From Rhodovulum sp. (GTDB lineage Bacteria > Pseudomonadota > Alphaproteobacteria > Rhodobacterales > Rhodobacteraceae), in the NCBI GenBank assembly GCA_020637615.1, contig JACKKC010000050.1:1-10508 (forward strand): a stretch of DNA of 10,508 nt. The letters run 5' to 3'. Position numbers and translations under genes: made by a program. Positions within the stretch are counted from its first letter, which is position 1. Every line of letters starts with the position of its first letter. Shown here one piece after another: positions 6,124 through 10,508 of this stretch. The notes below the pieces were generated by a model, which was not told the origin of the DNA, searched no databases, and saw only the letters and a program-made list of their open reading frames with translations.

Positions 6124-8948
6124 GGGCCTGCGAGCCGGGCCTCGATGATCGCGGCGGCGGCGGCGGCCTCCGCGGCGAGGCTCTCGCGGAGGCAGTCGAG
6201 ATCCTCCGCCCCGGCGGTGGCGAGCACGAGGCGCACCAGCCCCTCGCCGCCCTCGGCAGGGTCGATGGTATGGTCGCTGGCGAGCCTTCCGACCTGCTGC
6301 AGCGCCGCGAGCTGGGCCAGGGCCGCGGCGAGGCGAGCGCCGTCCTCCGCCCCGAGCCAGCCGAGCTTGGTCAGCCGGTCCAGCATGCGGCCCGGCCGGC
6401 GCAGGCCGGAGAGGTTGTGGACCAGGGCACCGGCCTGGGCGAGCAGTTCGATGTCCATCATCCGGCCGGGGCCGAGCTTGGTCTCCCAGGGATCGGCGGC
6501 CTCGGCCTCGCGCGCCTCGGCGAGGCGGCGACGCATGTCTCGGGCGTCGGCGAGGACCTTCCGCGCGTCATGCGGCGCCTCGATAACCGCGGCGATTGCC
6601 GCCGAAACCCGCCCGGCGAGCGGCTCGGGCCCGGCGACCACCCTGGCGCGGGTCAGGGCGAGATGCTCCCAGGTCCAGGCCTCCTCGGCCTGATAGCGCC
6701 GGAAGCCGGCCAGCGAGGTGGCGACGGGGCCCTGGCGGCCGGAGGGGCGCAGGCGCATGTCGACCTTGTAGAGCACGCCTTCGGGCATCGGCGCGCTGAG
6801 CGCAGCGATCAGCGCCTGGGTGAGCCGGGCGTAGTAGGCGGTGACGGCGAGCGGGCGCTTGCCGATGGAGCTTTCGGCGCCTTCGGCGTCGTAGATGACG
6901 ATCAGGTCGAGGTCCGAGGAGGCGGTCATCTCGCGGCTGCCGAGCTTGCCGAGCGCGACCACTGCTGCGCCGGCGCCGGGCGGGGAGCCGTGGCGGCCGG
7001 CGAAATCCTCGACGACGCGGGGCAGGATGGCCTGGAGCACGGCATCGGCGACGGCGGAATAGGCCACCGCGGATTCGTCGGCATCGGCGATGCCGCGCAG
7101 CAGGTGCACGCCGATGCGGAAATGCCGCTCCTTGGTCCAGACGCGGGCGAGGTCGAGCGCGGCCTGGTAGTCGGGCGCGCCGTCGAGCAGGCCGGCGAGC
7201 TCGGCGCGCAGCACGTCCGTGCCGTGCAGCGGGCCGAAGAAGTCGGAGCTGATGACCGCGTCGAAGACGCCGGCGTTGTGGCCGAGGTGGCGCGCGAGCT
7301 CGGGCGTGGTGGCGCAGATGTCCACCAGGAGGTCGAGGAGTTGCGGATTGGCGTCGAGCAGCGAGAAGATCTGCACACCGGCGGGCAGGCCGGAGAGGAA
7401 GGTGCCAAGCGATTGCAGCGCCCCGTCGGCGTCGACGGCGCGGGCCATGCGGCGCAGGAGCTCGGGCTGGAGGCGGCGGAAGATCGCACGCGCCCGCTCG
7501 CTGCGGAAGGCCGGCAGGCGCCGCCAGTCGCGCATCATCGCCTCGGCGCGATCGGGATCGGTGAAGATCGCGCCGATCTCGGGCACCGGCGCGCCGCGGT
7601 CCTCCTCCTGCTGGAAGAACGGCTCGGTCAGGGCGTGCACCCGCTCCAGCCTGTCGCGCAGTTCCGCGATCAGGCGGTCGGGCTCGGTGTCGCAGAAGTC
7701 GGCGAGCCGCGCCATGCCCTCCGCGTCGGCTGGCATCCTGTGGGTCTGGGCGTCGTCGAGCATTTGCAGGCGGTGCTCGAGCGTGCGGTGGGCGACGTAG
7801 TCGGCCGTCAGATCGCCGGCGGTGCGGTCGTCGACCCAACCCCTGCCGGCGAGTGCCGCCAGGGCGGGAAGGGTCTGGCGCTGGCGCAGGCCGGGGTCGC
7901 GGCCGCCGGTGATGAGCTGCCGGGTCTGGGTGAAGAACTCGATCTCGCGGATGCCACCCTTGCCGAGCTTGAGGTCGTGGCCGGGGATGACGAGCGGGCC
8001 GGCGAGGCCCTTGTGGCTGCGGATGCGGAGCCGCATGTCGTGGGCGTCCTGGATCGCCGCGTAATCGAGGTGGCGGCGCCAGACGAAGGGGCGGAGGCGG
8101 TCGAGAAATGCCTCTCCGGCGGGGATGGCGCCGGCGCAGGGGCGCGCCTTGATATAGGCGGCGCGTTCCCAGGTCCGGCCGAGGCTCTCGTAGTAGCGCT
8201 CGGCCGGTTCGGTGGCGATGCAGACCGGGGTGACGGAAGGGTCGGGGCGCAGGCGTAGGTCGGTGCGGAAGACATAGCCCTCGGCCGTGACCTCGGAGAG
8301 CAGCTTCACCAGGCGCTGGGTGACGCGGATGAAGCCGCGGCGCAGTTCGGCGTAATCGTCCGGATCGTGGCGGGATTCGTCGAAGAGCACGATCAGGTCG
8401 ATGTCGGAGGAATAGTTGAGCTCGCCCGCGCCCATCTTGCCCATGGCGAGCACGAACATGCCGGCGGCGTCGGAGATGTCCGCCTCGGTGACGCCGGGCA
8501 GCTTGCCGCGGGCGATCTCGGCGGCGACCAGCGCGCGCAAGCCCGCCTGGACCGCCCGGTCGGCGAGGCGGGTGAGCGCGCCGGTGACTTCGCCGAGCTC
8601 CCAGACGCCGCCGAGATCGGCCAGCGCCACGAGCAGGGCCGCGCGCCGCTTGGCGACCCGCAGGCGGGCCGGGAGCGCGGCGAGGTCCTCGCCGCCGGCC
8701 TCCTCCAGGATAGCCGCGAGGCTCGCCTCGGGCGGGGCGGCGAGGGCTTCGCGCAGCCACTCCGCCTCGCGCTCCATCAGCCCGGCAAGATAGGGCGAGC
8801 AGCCCGCGGTGCCGGTCAGGAGCGCCCGGACCGTGGCGGGTAGGTCGGCGAAGCGTGCCGCGATCGGCGGCACCTGGGCGGGATCGTGCGGCCGCGGCGC
8901 GCGGGCGACGCGGTCGGCGAGACTCCTGCTGTCCAGCGCGGTCGTCAT
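6120..8948 (-). CDS. glnE: Bifunctional glutamine synthetase adenylyltransferase/deadenylylase
   Basis: GlnE (ATase) attaches AMP to a tyrosine of glutamine synthetase when nitrogen is plentiful and removes it by phosphorolysis when nitrogen is short. It is directed by the PII protein and glutamine. The 942-aa length matches the E. coli enzyme (about 945). Two nucleotidyltransferase domains are visible. The N-terminal one has GKMGAGELNYSSDIDLI (170-186; Asp182, Asp184) and is the deadenylylating half in E. coli. The C-terminal one has GKLGSREMTASSDLDLI (667-683; Asp679, Asp681) and is the adenylylating half. GKGGIREIEFFTQ (329-341) and GPGRMMDIELLAQ (826-838) are the matching conserved blocks after each. 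Both active sites look intact. The ATG overlaps the stop of the hydratase gene, and its stop overlaps the start of the deacetylase-family gene. The glutamine synthetase gene itself is not in the window. Confidence 0.98.
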   Translation of the reverse strand: MTTALDSRSLADRVARAPRPHDPAQVPPIAARFADLPATVRALLTGTAGCSPYLAGLMEREAEWLREALAAPPEASLAAILEEAGGEDLAALPARLRVAKRRAALLVALADLGGVWELGEVTGALTRLADRAVQAGLRALVAAEIARGKLPGVTEADISDAAGMFVLAMGKMGAGELNYSSDIDLIVLFDESRHDPDDYAELRRGFIRVTQRLVKLLSEVTAEGYVFRTDLRLRPDPSVTPVCIATEPAERYYESLGRTWERAAYIKARPCAGAIPAGEAFLDRLRPFVWRRHLDYAAIQDAHDMRLRIRSHKGLAGPLVIPGHDLKLGKGGIREIEFFTQTRQLITGGRDPGLRQRQTLPALAALAGRGWVDDRTAGDLTADYVAHRTLEHRLQMLDDAQTHRMPADAEGMARLADFCDTEPDRLIAELRDRLERVHALTEPFFQQEEDRGAPVPEIGAIFTDPDRAEAMMRDWRRLPAFRSERARAIFRRLQPELLRRMARAVDADGALQSLGTFLSGLPAGVQIFSLLDANPQLLDLLVDICATTPELARHLGHNAGVFDAVISSDFFGPLHGTDVLRAELAGLLDGAPDYQAALDLARVWTKERHFRIGVHLLRGIADADESAVAYSAVADAVLQAILPRVVEDFAGRHGSPPGAGAAVVALGKLGSREMTASSDLDLIVIYDAEGAESSIGKRPLAVTAYYARLTQALIAALSAPMPEGVLYKVDMRLRPSGRQGPVATSLAGFRRYQAEEAWTWEHLALTRARVVAGPEPLAGRVSAAIAAVIEAPHDARKVLADARDMRRRLAEAREAEAADPWETKLGPGRMMDIELLAQAGALVHNLSGLRRPGRMLDRLTKLGWLGAEDGARLAAALAQLAALQQVGRLASDHTIDPAEGGEGLVRLVLATAGAEDLDCLRESLAAEAAAAAAIIEARLAGP

Positions 8949-9721
8949 CGGCCCTCGTAGCGGGCGGGGCGCTTCTCGAGGAAGGCCATGACACCCTCCT
9001 GGAAGTCGCGGGTCCGGCTGGCCTCGCCCTGGAGCCGGGCCTCTAGGTCGAGCTGTTCGGCGAGCGAATTGCCGAAGCTCGCGCGGAGCGCCTCCTTGAT
9101 GAGCCGGTAGCTCACGCTCGGCCCCCGAGCGAGCTGGGCGGCGCGCGACTGCACGGTGGCGGCGAAGGTGTCGTCAGGCACCGCTTCCCAGATCATGCCC
9201 CAGGCGTCGGCCTGAGCGGCGGTGATGCGCTCGGCGAAAAGCGCTGCCCCCATTGCCTTGGCAAAGCCCACCTGGCGCGGCAGCCAGTAGGTTCCCCCGG
9301 CGTCGGGGATGAGGCCGATGCGGGCGAAGGCCTGGACGAAGACCGCTGATTGCGCCGCGATCACCACGTCCGCGGCCAGCGCGAGGCTGGCGCCGGCGCC
9401 GGCCGCCGCGCCGTTGACCGCGGCGATGGTCGGCAGCGGGCAGTCGTAGACCGCGCGCAGCATCGGCTCGTATTCCTCGCGGAGCGTGCGCTCGATATCG
9501 CGGTCGAGCGCGGTGGTGCGGTCGCCGAGGTCCTGGCCTGAGCAGAAGGCGCGGCCCTCGCCGGTCAGCACGATCACCCGCGCCGCGGCAGGCGCATGGG
9601 TGAAGGCATGGGTGATCTCGAGCCGCATCTGCGCATTGAGCCCGTTCATCACCTCGGGCCGGTTGAGCGCGATGGTCACGACGCCGGCGTCGAGGGAATG
9701 GAGGATCGTCTCGTAGCGCAT
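8945..9721 (-). CDS. Enoyl-CoA hydratase/isomerase family protein, PaaG-like
   Basis: This 258-aa crotonase-fold protein should act on a CoA thioester in the cytoplasm. The two oxyanion-hole segments are visible: AFCSGQDLGDR (58-68) and NGAAAGAGASLALAAD (103-118). IGLIPDAGGTYWLPR (135-149) and the end FQEGVMAFLEKRPARYEGR (240-258) resemble PaaG, the 1,2-epoxyphenylacetyl-CoA isomerase, and Asp140 matches its catalytic Asp. The glutamates of true enoyl-CoA hydratases are not obvious, which favours an isomerase. No other phenylacetate gene is nearby, so the in vivo substrate is open and I give no symbol. GGAG six bases before the ATG at 9721 is a good ribosome site. Its stop overlaps glnE (ATGA), so it appears to lead a three-gene unit. 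A terminator-like hairpin separates it from ccmH. Confidence 0.9.
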   Translation of the reverse strand: MRYETILHSLDAGVVTIALNRPEVMNGLNAQMRLEITHAFTHAPAAARVIVLTGEGRAFCSGQDLGDRTTALDRDIERTLREEYEPMLRAVYDCPLPTIAAVNGAAAGAGASLALAADVVIAAQSAVFVQAFARIGLIPDAGGTYWLPRQVGFAKAMGAALFAERITAAQADAWGMIWEAVPDDTFAATVQSRAAQLARGPSVSYRLIKEALRASFGNSLAEQLDLEARLQGEASRTRDFQEGVMAFLEKRPARYEGR

Positions 9722-9768
9722 CGGCGGCTCCGCGGCTGAGGTCAGCGTGACACTAGCGGCGGGCGCGC

Positions 9769-9785
9769 CGGCGGGAAACCCGCCG
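9769..9785 (-). terminator. Hairpin after ccmH, possible terminator
   Basis: On the minus strand, two bases after the ccmH stop, CGGCGGG and CCCGCCG form a perfect 7-bp stem with a 3-base TTT loop. No T-run follows, so it may pause or protect the mRNA end, or need Rho. It lies in the 66-base gap before the hydratase gene. The gap also holds the small palindrome GCTGA-GG-TCAGC at 9735-9746, whose role is unknown. Confidence 0.4.
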
Positions 9786-9787
9786 CG

Positions 9788-10255
9788 TCATTCGTTCGTC
9801 AGCGCCTCGAGCCGCGCGCGTTCCTCCGGCGTGAGCGGCGGGCGCGGCGGCGCGGGGGCGGTCGACCGGCGCCGGACATAGGCGAAGGCGAGGCCGGCAC
9901 CGAGCAGGAGGAAGAGCGGGCCGGAGAGCCAGAGCACGGCGTTGCGCCAGGTGAAGGGCGGGCGAAAGAGCACGAACTCGCCGTAGCGGTCGGTGACGAA
10001 GGCGAGCACCTCGGCATCGCTGTCGCCTTCGGTGAGGCGTTCGCGCACCAGGAGGCGCAGGTCGCGGGCGATCTCGGCGTTGGAATCGTCGATCGATTCG
10101 GCCTGGCAGACCACGCAGCGCAGCTCGGCGGTGATCGCGCGGGCGCGGGCCTCGAGCCCGGGGTCGGTGAGGATCTCGTCGGGCTGCACGGCCGGGGCCG
10201 CCAGCGGCGCGACGCTCAGTGCGAGCGCGAGGGCGAAGGCTCGGGGACCAGGCAT
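9788..10255 (-). CDS. ccmH: Cytochrome c-type biogenesis protein CcmH
   Basis: CcmH (CycL/Ccl2) is a membrane-anchored periplasmic thiol protein of System I cytochrome c maturation. It keeps the CXXCH cysteines of apocytochromes reduced and works with CcmF in haem ligation. The 155-aa protein starts with a signal peptide (about 1-22). The redox motif LRCVVCQ follows, with Cys47 and Cys50, then the conserved SIDDSNAEIARDLR (54-67) and DRYGEFVLFRPPF (89-101). One membrane span lies at about 105-127, and a short charged tail ends the protein. This is the short form, without the CcmI-like TPR extension that enterobacterial CcmH has. The start is four bases after the ccmF stop, so the two are one operon. 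ccmG (dsbE) is not between them. Confidence 0.97.
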   Translation of the reverse strand: MPGPRAFALALALSVAPLAAPAVQPDEILTDPGLEARARAITAELRCVVCQAESIDDSNAEIARDLRLLVRERLTEGDSDAEVLAFVTDRYGEFVLFRPPFTWRNAVLWLSGPLFLLLGAGLAFAYVRRRSTAPAPPRPPLTPEERARLEALTNE

Positions 10256-10259
10256 GGCG

Positions 10260-10508
10260 CTATTCCGCCGGGGTTGCGGCGGCGGCGGCGCGCTGGGCGC
10301 GGCGGGCCGGGGCGCCGACGCGGTAGCGCCGGTCGGTCAGGCTGGTGGCGCCGCCGGCGGCCATGATCAGCGCGCCGATCCAGATCCAGTTGGCGAAGGG
10401 CTTGACATAGGTCCGCACCGCCCAGCCGCCGTCCTCCTGCGGGTCGCCGAGCGCGACATAGAGGTCGCGGGTCAGGCCGCGGTCGATGGCGGCTTCCGTG
10501 GTCGGCAT
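10260..10508 (-). CDS. ccmF: Cytochrome c-type biogenesis protein CcmF, C-terminal part (window edge)
   Basis: Only the last 82 or so residues of CcmF are in the window; the rest lies beyond the right edge, so the Met at 10508 is internal and not the start. CcmF is the large multi-span haem lyase subunit that takes haem from CcmE and joins it to apocytochrome c with CcmH. The visible part has MPTTEAAIDRGLTRDLYVALG (starting at the edge), then WAVRTYVKPFANWIWIGALIM, the final membrane segment (about 36-56), SLTDRRYRV, and an Ala/Arg-rich end. These match the conserved CcmF C-terminus. The WWD haem-handling domain is outside the window, so integrity cannot be judged. The nearby ccmH confirms the call. 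Confidence 0.93.
   Translation of the reverse strand: MPTTEAAIDRGLTRDLYVALGDPQEDGGWAVRTYVKPFANWIWIGALIMAAGGATSLTDRRYRVGAPARRAQRAAAAATPAE

Noticed and set aside
5784..8258. An 824-codon open frame on the plus strand opposite glnE and the deacetylase-family gene
   Set aside because: It is antisense to two well-recognised proteins. Its Gly/Ala/Arg/Glu-rich translation matches no family, and long antisense frames are expected from third-position GC bias.
6568..8994. An 808-codon minus-strand frame overlapping glnE in another frame
   Set aside because: The translation is almost only Arg, Pro, Ala and Gly, and the GlnE frame has clear catalytic motifs.

Overview
The window is about 10.5 kb of very GC-rich DNA (roughly 70 %, judged by eye) with dense genes and several 4-base start/stop overlaps. 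TrmFO (not TrmA) for tRNA m5U54, a System I cytochrome c maturation locus with ccmF directly followed by ccmH, and GlnE all point to an alphaproteobacterium, perhaps near the Rhodobacterales or Rhodospirillales. This placement is inference from gene content. No rRNA, tRNA, CRISPR, insertion sequence or phage gene was found.

Layout: (1) Bases 1-297 are a leader without a convincing gene but rich in inverted repeats, ahead of a plus-strand LuxR-type regulator (298-1296) that has all six AHL-pocket signature residues. (2) trmFO (1337-2695, minus) converges on it. (3) Divergent from trmFO is a tightly overlapped arsenic operon, arsR-arsC-acr3 (2783-4499, plus): repressor, glutaredoxin-type arsenate reductase and Acr3 arsenite exporter. 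(4) A gap of about 310 bp carries hairpins but no gene. (5) The rest reads on the minus strand. In transcription order it holds the 3' end of ccmF, ccmH, a terminator-like hairpin, a PaaG-like enoyl-CoA hydratase/isomerase, glnE, a histone-deacetylase-family hydrolase and a small conserved-looking hypothetical gene.

How the genes work together: ArsR should release the ars operon when As(III) is present, ArsC reduces arsenate to arsenite, and Acr3 exports it. CcmF and CcmH act in periplasmic haem ligation to apocytochromes c. GlnE sets glutamine synthetase activity by adenylylation. It is joined by ATGA overlaps to the hydratase upstream and the deacetylase downstream, so the three are probably one co-translated unit. 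That is an uncommon mix of nitrogen control, acyl-CoA chemistry and deacylation. Most genes are ordinary housekeeping or resistance genes. The parts most worth a second look are the LuxR solo with its diverged DNA-binding domain and dyad-rich leader, the hydratase-glnE-deacetylase coupling, and the structured gap after acr3. I see no clear evidence of an undescribed multi-gene system.
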